Below are positions 22,703 to 33,638 of a stretch of 47,798 nt of DNA, piece by piece. The position numbers and the translations under genes were made by a program. Under the pieces are notes generated by a model. It was not told the origin of the DNA. It ran no database searches and saw only the letters and a list, made by a program, of their open reading frames with translations. Every line of letters starts with the position of its first letter. The stretch's first letter is position 1. Origin of the DNA: Sphaeroforma arctica JP610 (Eukaryota > Opisthokonta > Ichthyosporea > Ichthyophonida); the NCBI RefSeq assembly GCF_001186125.1, contig NW_014040345.1, positions 48,536 to 96,333 of the forward strand. The letters run 5' to 3'.

Positions 22703-23415
22703 TGTTATAAACGTACTCTTAAGCAGTCCGTAAATTATAAACGTACTATTAATAGTACGAGGAACTTAAGTTTCCTAATATGGTTTTTAATGGTTTTATT
22801 AATTAATACCTTTTCCATTTTACATATCAGATATTTTAACGAGGCCATTAAAAGGCATCAGTAAAATACCAAACATAAAGAGTTGGTTTAGTTCTATTAA
22901 TAGAACTTTATTTACTTTCCAACTTTATTTATATCTGAATACTTCGTTAGCGAGATGGCTCAACCGAATATAGGTTTCTAGGGACTAATAACGTTACCTA
23001 GTTGATCCTCCGATCAGCCAACCAGATGTGCCAGTCTGATGAAGGCTAAGTCGGTAATTCTTCATAAGTGGCATGTTATTGGTTAAGGCAATAACTAAGG
23101 ACATCAAGAGTATTTTTATTTTTTTATTTATTTTTCTAAAGATAGGATTTTATGAGTTTCTCGGATTCGCCCCAATGAAAAATACCATGGTTTCTAATAG
23201 AGCGACAACGAAACACTAAATAAAATCCTTTCGGCGGAAACAGTACTGAGAGGATTATATATAGGCAATGTCTCAGCTTCACAATCCCTCAGAGTATTGC
23301 TGTTTTCACGAGGCATACCTAACTTTACTAAAAGTCTCATTTCGTTTATTTACTTTGATATTTTCACGATACTTAGAATTTACCTACGCGTTTATTTATT
23401 CTAAGGCGTTAATAT
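22703..23415 (+). repeat. 3' LTR of the Ty3/gypsy element
   Basis: This is a direct copy of the 5' LTR, about 150 bases longer because of two extra stretches of tens of bases in its right half. A purine-rich GGGTGGGAG stretch a few dozen bases upstream (near 22660) could be the polypurine tract. The right edge is approximate (23386-23417). Confidence 0.88.
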
Positions 23416-23460
23416 CGCCTTGAGAAACCGAATCTTACACTATTCTCGACGGAAATATCT

Positions 23461-23763
23461 ATGGCACTAAGAATACAGTTTGGGACGAATGCATCAGGAA
23501 CATACTTATTTTTCGAGATGGTGAATTTGTTTATAATTCAACCATTCTTAACTATCAGTACGACCAAGAGAAAGCACAAACGCTTACCTCGTGCGGATCC
23601 CTTCACAAACCCGGAATACCCGCGCTTGTCAGAAGTAGAAGAAATTGCAACTTGGTTACAGGATTCATGGTATGCCGGGCTAGCCAGTGCAGATCCGACA
23701 ATCATTGTTTTATTTGATAATAATGATGATGATATTGATGAAGAGGATGATATAGAGGTATAA
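23461..23763 (+). CDS. Hypothetical ORF, 100 residues, acidic C-terminus
   Basis: An open frame begins just after the 3' LTR. It has a hydrophobic N-terminal stretch, a basic KRKHKR patch, and an acidic end (DNNDDDIDEEDDIE). No family is recognised. The 262 bp tandem repeat downstream encodes similar acidic Asp/Asn-rich residues (DDIDGILGELIGDNN) when read on the same strand. The frame could therefore be the start of a longer, decayed or spliced gene. Coding status is uncertain. Confidence 0.3.
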   Translation: MALRIQFGTNASGTYLFFEMVNLFIIQPFLTISTTKRKHKRLPRADPFTNPEYPRLSEVEEIATWLQDSWYAGLASADPTIIVLFDNNDDDIDEEDDIEV

Positions 23764-23852
23764 TGTTCTATTTTAGCTTGTTTAGTTTTAATGAGCTTAT
23801 TTGAACTGATAAACATCTTGAATATTAAAAAAACATTAAAGTTATTCACACC

Positions 23853-24370
23853 CTACCTATACAGATTGATGACATTGACGGTATATTGGGTGAACTGATC
23901 GGAGACAATAACACATCTAACAGTGGAAGCACAAATGATAATGGTATCGACAATGATAATGACAATGTAATTTTTTTCTAAGTGTGAGTACTGGTGTGGC
24001 TAATACTGATGTGACTGGAGTTCAAAATACTTCAATTAACTCTCCATATCTGGGCATTGCGATGGTACATAGTGATCCAACTTCAGATAATACTCCAACT
24101 CCAGTTTTCTCACCTTACCTATACAGATTGATGACATTGACGGTATATTGGGTGAACTGATCGGAGACAATAACACATCTAACAGTGAAAGCATAAATGA
24201 TAATGGTATCGACAATGACAATGACAATGTAATTTTTTTTCTAAGTATAAGTACTGGTGTGGCTAGTACTGGTGTGACTGGAGTTCAAAGTACTCCAACT
24301 AACTCTGCATATCTGGGCAATACGATGGAACATAGTGGTCCAACTTCAGATAATACTCCCAACTCCAGTT
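23853..24370 (+). repeat. 262 bp direct tandem duplication
   Basis: Two copies of a unit start at CCTATACAGATTGATGACAT near 23855 and 24117. They are about 90-95% alike by eye, and the period is 262 bases. Each unit has one long open stretch rich in Asp, Asn, Thr and Ser (GDNNTSNS, NDNGIDNDND), followed by a T-run. It may be duplicated exon sequence of an unrecognised gene. Confidence 0.88.
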
Positions 24371-25725
24371 GTCTCTGCTGCAAACAGTGTTGTAAAGTAG
24401 ACCTAACACAGTACCCGAACGCGTCGAAAGAACGGGGCGGGAACCATTGGAAGATGGGCTAGCACAAGGAATGTTTTTATTATTTTTTTACCTTATCACA
24501 AACACTACGCGCTCTAGCTGCACGCATACGCTACTTGCTAGTTATATTGAGGTTTGAATACGTGTTACCAGGAAGCCTTAATAATGACCCTATTGAAATG
24601 AGCTTTCGCATAGCTCGAGCAATGAGCTAGACATATGCGCATATGTAAGCGCCAAAAATCTTGCTATTCCGATCCATGTATCAGTTTTACTGCATCACCA
24701 ACAATCACATCGACTGCAACAAAAGATGCTGCGTCAGTTCAATCAGTCGACTTGCGCAAGCAGAGTAGATTTACGTGTCATCAAAACGATTATTCTTCAG
24801 CGCATCAAATCGTGTCGCATGCTGATGCCGCTTAAAGAATTGTGCAACGGTTGTGGCTCAAAACAACAGAAGAGAATTATCGTGCCAATGTTAAACACTT
24901 TACAATATTGCCTGCAATAATATGTCGTTGTTGCTCAATCGACAGTGTGCAGCTACTGTTAACATCAAGAAGGGTCGTCCTACAACATTACGTGGAGCAG
25001 AAGGCTTCAGGAAAATGGATAACCGAGAAGTGTAGGAATGTGTTACGAAGTGTTCATGCCCCATTGGGGAGCAGCTTAGAAGTACTACAGAAGCGATGTT
25101 TGTTGTTAACGCAAATACAAGCGGTACAGCTAGGCTCGGTGCTTGCATTGAAGATTGACGATGCAAAAAAATAAATGCAACTTGATCTTACCTAAGGGTC
25201 GAAAGTAGATGCGGTTGAACGCATCGGAAGGACTCTCCTGAATCCTATTGCCGGTCAAGAACATGACGCACTATTGTCATCATTGAGGGAGGCATGAATA
25301 CTAGGCAAGACGCCTACCTTGATCATCTTCATATCTTAGGTAAGCTGAATTGATCTCATATATTGAATAGAAAAAAATAGTAGAAGCGGTGTGTTTTTTA
25401 TTATTAATTTGTTGAATAAAACTAAATTTGCTTCACACCAATACTTGTCATGCCTTTTGAGGATGTTGGCTTATTCAATTTTCAGAAGGCTATGAAAATT
25501 AGAATATGAACTGTAAAACCATCAAGGATCCTTGTGTATTCGATTCCATGACACTTCCGCTGCTGATGAGGTGAATAGGATTTCTCGGCAGTACAACTAT
25601 TAAAAATTACAGGCGCAGGTGATACTATCGGCGATCTGTTCTCTCTTTTAACAATTTTCTGGTGTGTAAAAATCCTGTTACAATATTTTGTATGAGATCA
25701 TATATCTACCTAATAACATATGAAA
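24371..25725. other. AT-rich stretch without a recognisable gene
   Basis: Short open stretches on the + strand (for example around 24635-24835 and 24842-25174) show no motif I recognise and are interrupted by stops. No RNA gene or transposon ends were seen. Confidence 0.4.
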
Positions 25726-26345
25726 GTCAGTCGTAGAATCGTATCTTCACTATGAAGCGCTTGACGGACAGCCAACCACCGGGCACTCAAAACATGTACG
25801 CTTAAGGAGTACGGACGCACACATCTTTTACCACTTGAAGTGTTTGGGTTTTAGGATTAGCCGAGGTCATCTATTCACCTATACAGGCTAGTGTATGTGA
25901 TTGTCAGGCAGTTATAACTTCTCCATGAACAATGCCCAATCGATCGAAAACTGCCTTCAACAATGTTTTAAGGTTTTTATTGATCCGTGTAATATAGATA
26001 CACGTCCGTCGTAGAATCGTATCTTAATTTGAAGTGCTTGGCGGACGGTCAAACTCAGGGCACTCAGAATATATTTGCTTGAGTGGTACGTACGCAGACA
26101 TCCACTACAACTTGAAGTGGTTTATGAGGATATCTATACATCTACACGCTAGTGTGATTGTCAGGCAGCTGTGACTACTATATGGACAAAGCCCAATCAA
26201 CAGGACAAAACCTTCAGCAATGCTTTAGAGATTTCATAATTTGGTGTCACATAAATGAACGTCCGTCGTAAATTGACAGTATAACCTTCAATATTAAGCG
26301 GCTGGTGGCCAAACCCGGGGCATTCAAAACATTCTTAAGGCTATG
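25726..26345 (+). repeat. Diverged tandem repeat, units of about 257-278 bp
   Basis: CGTCGTAGAATCGTATCTT-like starts recur near 25726, 26003 and 26260. Each is followed in the same order by a GCTTGGCGGACGG-like block, GGGCACTCA, an ACTTGAAGTG block, TGTGATTGTCAGGCAG, and a GCCCAATC block. The third copy is partial. The copies are diverged by roughly a fifth or more, so this is an old satellite-like array. Confidence 0.8.
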
Positions 26346-26712
26346 GGTGCACAAATTAACTTTACCACTCTATTGTGTAAGAGTGAGGTACAGATTGTTT
26401 ACCTGAATTGTGTGAAGTTTCAGGTGCTGTCATACACTTTGTTTGTGCCGGTGCCCGTTATCGCTTATGTAAAAGACTTTTCCAAGTCGAAATACGCGCG
26501 GGATAGGCCTTTCGATAACAAGTAGGACAATCAGCACATGTCAAACAACCCCTCAAGCAACATGTTGTAGCCTTGAATTAAACAATATAAAATCGAAAAT
26601 GTTGTTATGATCGTTTCCAGAAAAATTAAATTGAGAAAAGCGTGAATGAAGATGGTAAGTGTAGTAGATAGAAAAAGTTGTTGAAGCCTAAAGTCTAAGT
26701 TAGACAGTTCCA

Positions 26713-27273
26713 TTGAATCTAACTGAACATCAACGTGCGTTAAAACGAATAAGAATATCACAGTATACCAAACTGATACACGCGTTCCCAATAACGCACG
26801 AATGTACTCGATCAAAAGGTATCGGTGTGCATACTGGTCGAGATGACGATTACTCAGAGCTAGGCAACTTGCTCAGGGGTCTAAAATTTGACTATGATAC
26901 ATGCTTCATCCATTGTCCTGGACGGCATCATTTTTGATATTACAATGACGGTTGTGTATGACTTGTGCAATACCTATTTGCACGATCTCCCGGTGATTAA
27001 ATATGTTACTAAAGTTGGTTTGAAAATGGAAAGAGTGTGATGCCAGTCTATCAATGTGACTTTACAAATATATACCAGATGGCAGTTCGCAACTTACACT
27101 CTACTGACCTAGGGTTGCACATACTGGAAAACACAGCAAACAATGCCGAAGACACTATATCAAAATTCTCATTGGAGAAAGATCAACTAAAATACCGTTC
27201 TCAATACTATATCCAAGCACTATACATAGTTAACAAAAGCCTTTCAGATGTTATTTGGGACCCACTACAGTAG
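26713..27273 (+). pseudogene. Possible caspase-like (C14) p20 remnant
   Basis: One frame (26713-26937) reads HAFPITHE..., then KGIGVHTGRDDDYSELGNLL, then GLKFDYD. This resembles the caspase p20 pattern of a hydrophobic strand, then KG...R-x-G-x-D-x-D, then L...L-x-x-LGF. A second open stretch in another frame (near 26900-27020) contains LDGIIFDITMTVVYDLCN and could correspond to the part after the catalytic His. The catalytic His and Cys are not visible, and stops and frame changes interrupt it, so it would be a dead fragment. Chance resemblance is a real alternative. The 78-codon frame at 27037-27273 may belong to it or be unrelated. Confidence 0.3.
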
Positions 27274-27900
27274 CGGTGTGATATTATTAGTGTCAGTGTG
27301 ATCTGAACTGTGCGCGGGACAACATGTACTGAACTTCTGAACCACATAGGTATATTCTATCTTTACCTTCCGGGATTTTTTTTTTGCAACGGGCATCGGA
27401 AATAGATTCGAGTTCAATTCCTTTCGTGGTGTATTGGATATCGTATCGTGTCGTCTTTGTCTACTTTAGAGATAAAACCATAGATTTTGAAATAACAAAA
27501 TGACTATAAGTTGCAGTAAATTTTATACCGTTTCGTCCACTGAGGTATGGTGATTCTCCCTGTTGTCCAGCGGCTTACCTGTAGACCCCAGTGACAGGAT
27601 AATTTGGCTTTAATAGCTATAGCGTAAAAACTTTTGTACTTTGCGCTCCTCTGGATGGTAACTGGCGATCTGTCGCATTTGAGTTTTCAGAACTCTAGTA
27701 GTACATTCCAACGTCTGGTCTGCAGTCGAATGCGTGAATACAGCTTTGTCCAGAAGCTAGTTTAAGACATCGAGATTTGAAGTTATCTAACCCTTGCGTT
27801 GTATGAGTCTCTGCTATAGACTCAATTCTCTTCTGTATCAAAGTTGCTACATTTGTTCCTGCTAGAACCGATGATATCATAGCCCCCAAGAAGTCAAAAG

Positions 27901-27924
27901 CCCTATAACCCTATAACCCTAAAT
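27901..27924. repeat. Short telomere-like tract (CCCTATAA/CCCTAAA)
   Basis: Two CCCTATAA units are followed by CCCTAAAT, a degenerate relative of the TTTAGGG-type telomere repeat. It is isolated in AT-rich intergenic sequence. Confidence 0.7.
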
Positions 27925-29114
27925 CCGCCATCACATTCAAGTTCGCTTTGCTTCCACTTCACATCTGAAGCAATCTACCTGATAGAACCATGGTTTGTGT
28001 TCCAACTCCAAATAGGTTTAAGGAGATCAGTTCCCGATTCGCAACTTACAAGCACACTTGAAACATCAGCCGCTGGTTGATTCCATAGGTCTTTAGTTTT
28101 TCGAAAGCATTTCATTATTCAAGCACCTGTGCGAGTGGGTCTGAGTTTTCAGGGTCCTTGATTATGGAGGTGATTTGTACAGCTTTCAGAATCGAGATCA
28201 GAAATCCCCCAGACTTCCCCCCCCCCAATTCTTGAATTAGATAGGTGTCTGCACTGTCACATCGCTTTGTATGACCTTGGACTGCTCGTATTTGGTATGA
28301 CTATCATTGTAATATCCGTGTGTTTTCTGTATTATATTTCGCGGTAAGCGCAGATTATTACCTCGATAGCGGTGCATTGAGATCAAGTTTTTAAATCTCC
28401 ATTGTACTCGGTGTACAACCTGATGAAATTTTATTGACGGAAGCTAAAGCATTGTAAATGCATCTGTTTTTGATATTTACTCACAGATTTAGGATGGAAA
28501 TCAATCTACATCAGCTAGTGACATATGGGTGCATATATAGTCTGTGAATACATTTAAGGTACTTGTTAAAAGGAAGCATATAATTGTGGTTTTCGAGCGG
28601 AAGTGGCATGGTCTATGATTCCATGTCATATGTGTTGAAAATAAATAAATGCGTTCTACATCCGATCTAAAAAGTTTCGAAAAGGTCTTGTCCAAACAGA
28701 TGAAGAAACGATGTCGATGTACACAACAAGTCCAAGTAAAGTCGCTGTACATACTAAACCCCAGATTCGGCTACTATAGGTCATTCCGGAATAACGTCAC
28801 ATTATGATCGAAGTTGCTCATCGCGAATGTTGTAGCAATGAAAAAAAAAAGGTGAAAATTTTGAACAACGCGCACAGAGACAGAGTGGTTATGTACAAAT
28901 AATACGCGCATATGCATGGCGTTCAATTCGTAGTTGATACCAGTCAAGAATCTAAGCCTTAGCCCATGCCATGCCTTGCTTCAACCACATGCTTGGTGAT
29001 CTCGTTGACCATTTCTGCGCATAATTGGTAGACCAAGCAGCCGATAAAACAGACAGTCCATTTATAAAAAGTGGCGATTCCAAGTGAAAACATCTTTGTT
29101 GAATTCTTACTTTT

Positions 29115-29132
29115 GGGGGGGGGGGGGGGGGG
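29115..29132. repeat. G18 homopolymer
   Basis: Eighteen consecutive G follow TTTT in otherwise AT-rich DNA. The length is unstable in replication and sequencing, so the exact count is unreliable. Confidence 0.95.
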
Positions 29133-29284
29133 TTGTTGTTGCGAATTGGGCTCTTTTTTGTTGGTTTTGAATATATTTTGGTGTGCCTAATTCTATATCG
29201 CAGAGTCTTACTAGCATATATTTGGGACTACCGATGGCCTATTTGTGCGCAATGCTTGTGTAAATTTCGTTTTACATGACTTTT

Positions 29285-29460
29285 TGTTTGGCTACGCCTC
29301 GACTTATGTGTCGGGTTGAACATTTTTTGGTTTCAAATTGGCGTGGGCTGCTCTTGGCTACGTTATGAGTTGGCCTTGGCTACGCCTTCACTATGCCGTG
29401 GTCTTATACTCGCTTCGCCGTGGATTGGCGATGGATACGCCGTGAGTTTAGTACAGCATG
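29285..29460 (+). repeat. Short imperfect interspersed repeats (GGCTACGCC / TACGCCGTG)
   Basis: Motifs GGCTACGCCTC, GGCTACGTTATGAG, GGCTACGCCTTCACTATGCCGTGG, CGCTTCGCCGTGG and GGATACGCCGTGAG recur at intervals of about 15-30 bases in a GC-richer patch. The array runs into the assembly gap. No gene is seen. The true array may be longer than shown. Confidence 0.6.
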
Positions 29461-29467
29461 TAGGCTT

Positions 29468-29487
29468 NNNNNNNNNNNNNNNNNNNN
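29468..29487. other. Assembly gap of 20 N
   Basis: Twenty undetermined bases follow directly on the repeat patch to the left, which probably caused the break in the assembly. The real missing length may differ. Confidence 0.99.
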
Positions 29488-30453
29488 GCAAGGCGCGTAT
29501 CCATTCATATTTGAAAACTCAAGTGTGATAGCACCTAAACAAATATAATAGGTACACAAATACAGACACGTGATTTTATTGTAGGGAATACGGAGTGGAA
29601 CACCTATGCAACCTTCTCTACAAACATGTCTTGGTTGTATTATGTATAGTATTTTTTACGTGTATACGTTGAAAGTTTTTATTCACCATCCAGCCATATA
29701 CATATTTTTCAATAAGACCTATGCATGCAAACAGACGAGCGATCTGACTTAGAAATGAATTGAATGGCGAACCTACTTAACAATAATTCTATGGTTGCTG
29801 CTTGTATTCTAACTAAATGGTAAATTTCGAAGAATCCAACGATTACATATACTCAATGGGTCAGGACCTGAAAACATAGATTCAAGCGTATGAAAACCTG
29901 TGCATCGTGCAACTGACACAAAATCTAAAGAAGACCCCTAAGTATAGCGTATTTGACAGCCCCGATATGTTGGTATATCAAAAAAATAGTTGGTCCTTCT
30001 TCCTACTTCGCTCTTGGATCATTTGCAGCAGAATTAACGATTGTTTTGGCACCGCCTTTTGAGTATGAGCAGTAAGATTTGTAAAGCCAGTCATCAATTG
30101 GCGGCAACGAAATCAAATTCGAGATTTTTTTATAGCTAAAAAGTCACGTCAACAGGGACAAAATCTTGGGACAGGGTCGAATGAATCAAATTTGGTATTT
30201 GGCCAAAGCTTATTTTAACACTTGGAACGTCTTGAGCTAGTATCTGCGAGCAATTGTTGTTTATAAACCATCCTCGGCCGTCTGGAGTAGGTGCTAAACC
30301 ACGATTATGACATGATTTAAGCTTAGGATAAGCTTCTAAAGTTAATATGAACTATATATTATGAAGTGTCTATTACCATTCTAGAAACCTATGGTACCAT
30401 AGCATCCATCTATTACGTGTGACCATGTCCGGGAATGGTGTTTTTATCATTAG

Positions 30454-30762
30454 GTGACCATTGCATTTAGAATTTTTGTTTTGGTTGAAGATCGGTTAGT
30501 TGTGGGTTCATGCCAAAGGTCACTTACGAGCAATCATTGGCATGGGCGATGCGCAACGTGTGATAATGCGTGTATACAGTGTAAGTGTGACTGTGGTGGT
30601 GTTGTTGCTGGTAGATTGACGCGAGAACATCAGCGAGAGCCGAGGGTTATAGGTGAGGTAGAGCGAGCATCTTCGAGTCGTGCATCGGCCAAAAGATCGC
30701 TAGTGGATATTACGGAGAATATACGTACATTGAAAACTCCTACTCATCGTTCCAACACCTAA
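30454..30762 (+). CDS. ORF of 102 residues with cysteine cluster, unrecognised
   Basis: An open frame contains GRCATCDNACIQCKCDCGG, a dense cysteine cluster (C-x2-C-x3-C-x2-C-x-C-x-C) that could bind zinc. It is preceded by SNHWHG and followed by a basic, Ser/Arg-rich tail. No start context or family is recognised. It may be one exon or a fragment of a decayed transposon gene, and its coding status is doubtful. Confidence 0.25.
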   Translation: MTIAFRIFVLVEDRLVVGSCQRSLTSNHWHGRCATCDNACIQCKCDCGGVVAGRLTREHQREPRVIGEVERASSSRASAKRSLVDITENIRTLKTPTHRSNT

Positions 30763-31049
30763 TCTAAATGACACACTCACTCGGAAAGTAGTGCAATAGT
30801 AACATGAATACAACAGACAATAGTCGTATTAATACGATATCGGATGCGCCGCGTGCGTTTGGATGGCGTAGAAATTAAAGGTAGGCGTTACCTAGTGTGG
30901 AAATACCTTCCAAAAATAAAAAGCTGTCAACAGCACATATTCATGATTGGGGATGTATGAGTCAATTCGCGTCTAAAACATTTAACCGCTTGTCCACGAT
31001 CGTATACCCAGCGGTTCCCAGATCACTTATGTAGGAAGAAACCCCTAAA

Positions 31050-32240
31050 TACACCTGTTGTAATAAGGTCAGATAACTCTAAAGTAATAGAAACTGCTGT
31101 AGAAGTATACGACAAAGCTCCAAAGAACTCGCTGAAGATATGCACACCATGGGCAATCTTAGTCAAGGGACCATCTCAGACGAAGATAGATGTTAAGAAG
31201 CGGAATAACGATATAACTTTGTCTGGTACGCCGAAAACGTAGCCTATGATGACTTCAAAGTATTAAATGACTAAGGGGAAAGGACTGAGAGTTGTTAAGC
31301 ACAGTAGGGCCAGGTTCTGTGTGTCAGACCTAGAAACTGCCATCAAATTCATTCTATTTGACGACAATATAAGTCTAATATCGTGGGGAGTAAAGATGTT
31401 AGGGATAGGCCCAGATGAAACGATTGTGTATTGACCAGAAGGAATGCCGGTGCAGATGATGCAGAAAGACTATACAACTGTTTTTGTTGATAAAGTAGGC
31501 TAAATAGGTCTCTAAATTTTTGAAGATGCTCTTGGCAATAACCAACAACAGCTGAAGAGAGGGAATCTATTTCAAGCGAAGATTCAGGAGAAGTTTTAGA
31601 GCGCGATTTAATGAGAGATAACATAGTAGAGGGCAATATTCGACAGGATTACAGACTTGAACCAGAAGAAGGTACCGGTGAAATAAATGACCATGATTTC
31701 GAGTTGAAAATGGGATCTGAATATTTGCCGCTGAATTTCAAGTTAATCTTGGGTTTGATCTAGACTATAATAAAGGTGTGACAGCAGAAGAGCTCGTAGG
31801 GTACGGCCCCGGTGATCCAGATGATGAATCGACTCGACTGTCCCTGGTGAATGTTTTGAAACAATCCAAACTGTACATCATCTAAGGTCCACGCAACTAT
31901 AACCGAGAAACGCGGAGAGAAGGCGTTACACCGGTGCAAGACATCGGGCTGATATGCTTGCTACTGCTAAAAGATCTGCGAATACTTTGATATCTTCACA
32001 TGCTGTTTTATCAAGATGCAGCCGGAATTCATGCTCATCCAGGTGAAGTTAATGTATCCAGATTGCTATTCTTTCCTTGGAGAAATGAAAATAAAGAAAA
32101 GTGCGGAGTCTACACGCAAAAGAGATATCGCGAAAGAAAATAAGGAGAGATTAGCAGAAGCAGAAGCAATAGGTAGAGGCGAGGCTTATGATTCTCCCGC
32201 TGGGAAGAATGCCCGTAAAATGACAGTATTATGAACACGT
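31050..32240 (+). pseudogene. Unrecognised decayed coding-like region
   Basis: Several open stretches on the + strand read like ordinary protein (KVIETAVEVYDKAPKNSLKI, then CVSDLETAIKFILFDDNISL, then LGIGPDETIV, and a Lys/Glu/Arg-rich end near 32080-32200). Stops and frame changes interrupt them. The order and strand are consistent, so they may be remnants of one gene. I cannot name the family or say whether it was a host or transposon gene. Confidence 0.25.
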
Positions 32241-32420
32241 TACAGGAAGATGTAGCGATGAAACAGCAGTCGGTTATTACAGTACTGGAAGCTAAATATG
32301 CAATAGACGATGGTAGTCGCCTCGACGACTTTCCTGACAATGATAGGATCAAATCGAAGCAATCTTACTGCAAACTAAGGCGAGAAAACATTTATTAGGA
32401 GCAGGCTGTAATTGGATCAT

Positions 32421-32789
32421 CCACTGAATGTGAATTCAATGAACTTTGACCATCTGATGACCAGTGTTGCGTCACGTACCACTAATACGAGTTATACAAG
32501 TATATATTTTATTGTACGACTAAGGTACTGTGTTCAAGTACGTCCAGAGCCTTAGCATAGACTAATACATACATTTAGTGAGCAGTTATCATGTTTTACG
32601 TCACCCAACGTGGATTCAATGAGCTTTCAATGGCCATCGGGTGACAAATTTTGCGCCACGGGCCACTAATACGTGATATACAGGTCTATGCTTCATTGTA
32701 CGACTAAATTGTTATGTTTAAAGGAGTACTTCTAGAGTCGTAAAACAGTCTAATACGTACATTTGGCGAGCGGCTATCGTGTTTTGCAT
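32421..32789 (+). repeat. Diverged tandem duplication, about 181 bp unit
   Basis: Two copies share ATTCAATGA, a CCACTAATACG block, ATTGTACGACTAA, CTAATAC-TACATTT and a TATC-TGTTTT block in the same order, offset by 181-188 bases. They are diverged by roughly a fifth. No coding content is seen. Confidence 0.75.
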
Positions 32790-32943
32790 GTTCTGTAGCG
32801 CCTAACTTCCCAGTCTGAAATCCTTGCTACGGTTATGGTTCCAACAGATGAATTGGTCCCATTGTACCTGCTTAATTCGTCTAGCATGATAAAATAGATG
32901 GATAAAACATAAAAAGCGTTTATTTTTTCACTATTAATATAGG

Positions 32944-32945
<2 letters not shown>

Positions 32946-32983
<38 letters not shown>
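32946..32983. repeat. (TA)n microsatellite
   Basis: About 19 TA units lie in AT-rich intergenic DNA downstream of the BRE1-like gene. Confidence 0.97.
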
Positions 32984-33638
32984 GTTTACGGCAATTGTCT
33001 TTTTTCCTCGATCAATAAGAAATCGATCACTTGCAATTCAGTACCCCTTACTGACATACTCATCTCGATATTACTATTCCACAGCCAAAATGAATAGCTG
33101 CAAGTGTTAGTAGTGCCCCGCAAGGTGACCTCGACTGAGAGGATCCTAAATATTGTAGATATCTATGTCGGTGTCCTTCAGTTTGATTTTACTTTCATAT
33201 GCTGAATTTGAGCTAGAAGGTACATGGATATATAGATATACAAAGGTACATAGATATATACAGGTATTTGTTAATGATGCGTATCGTGCTATATGTATCC
33301 GTATATATGATCCATATGTCCCTTTACCTATCTGGAGCGCAGCATGAATGTTGTGTGTGATGATCATTTTAACGCTCTGGTTGCAGTTACTGCAAATTGA
33401 TTATCGATGAGCCACATTTTTTTTTCAACAACAGTATTCGATATATTGCAGTTGAAAGTCTACACTACACTACTTTGGGTAATGTGCTTACAATCGCTTT
33501 GACTGACTTTATATATGCCTTGATTCAGACGTTAGCAATTGGTATAAATCTCTTCTGGAGAGCTCATAACCATGACCGATGGCGGGAATTCGCACGAGCT
33601 CGACGAGTACATCGCTACTTTTACGGAGTGGCTGTAAA
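32984..33638. other. Intergenic stretch downstream of the BRE1-like gene
   Basis: No gene is recognised. Short GATATATA/TACATAGATATAT-type simple repeats lie near 33220-33260. The 3' untranslated region and polyadenylation site of the BRE1-like gene should lie here, on the minus strand. No single clear signal was picked. Confidence 0.4.

Larger units (their letters stand above)
15507..23415 (+). mobile_element. Ty3/gypsy LTR retrotransposon, both LTRs present, pol broken
   Basis: The element has two direct LTRs of about 550 and 710 bases, a gag frame, and a pol region in the order protease, reverse transcriptase, RNase H, integrase with GPY/F. That order defines the Ty3/gypsy (Metaviridae) group. 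The LTRs match closely by eye, with scattered differences of several percent plus two length differences of tens of bases, so the insertion is old but not ancient. Gag looks whole and pol has about three breaks, so the copy is a fossil. LTR edges are approximate: both can be started at TGTT, but no clear target-site duplication was found. No envelope gene is seen. Confidence 0.93.
27274..30453. other. 3.2 kb AT-rich intergenic stretch, no gene recognised
   Basis: Only short chance-length open frames are seen, with no recognisable domain. The stretch holds a telomere-like tract (27901-27924), a C9 run near 28220, a G18 run (29115-29132), a set of short imperfect GGCTACGCC-type repeats (about 29285-29460) and a 20-base assembly gap (29468-29487). 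Confidence 0.5.
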
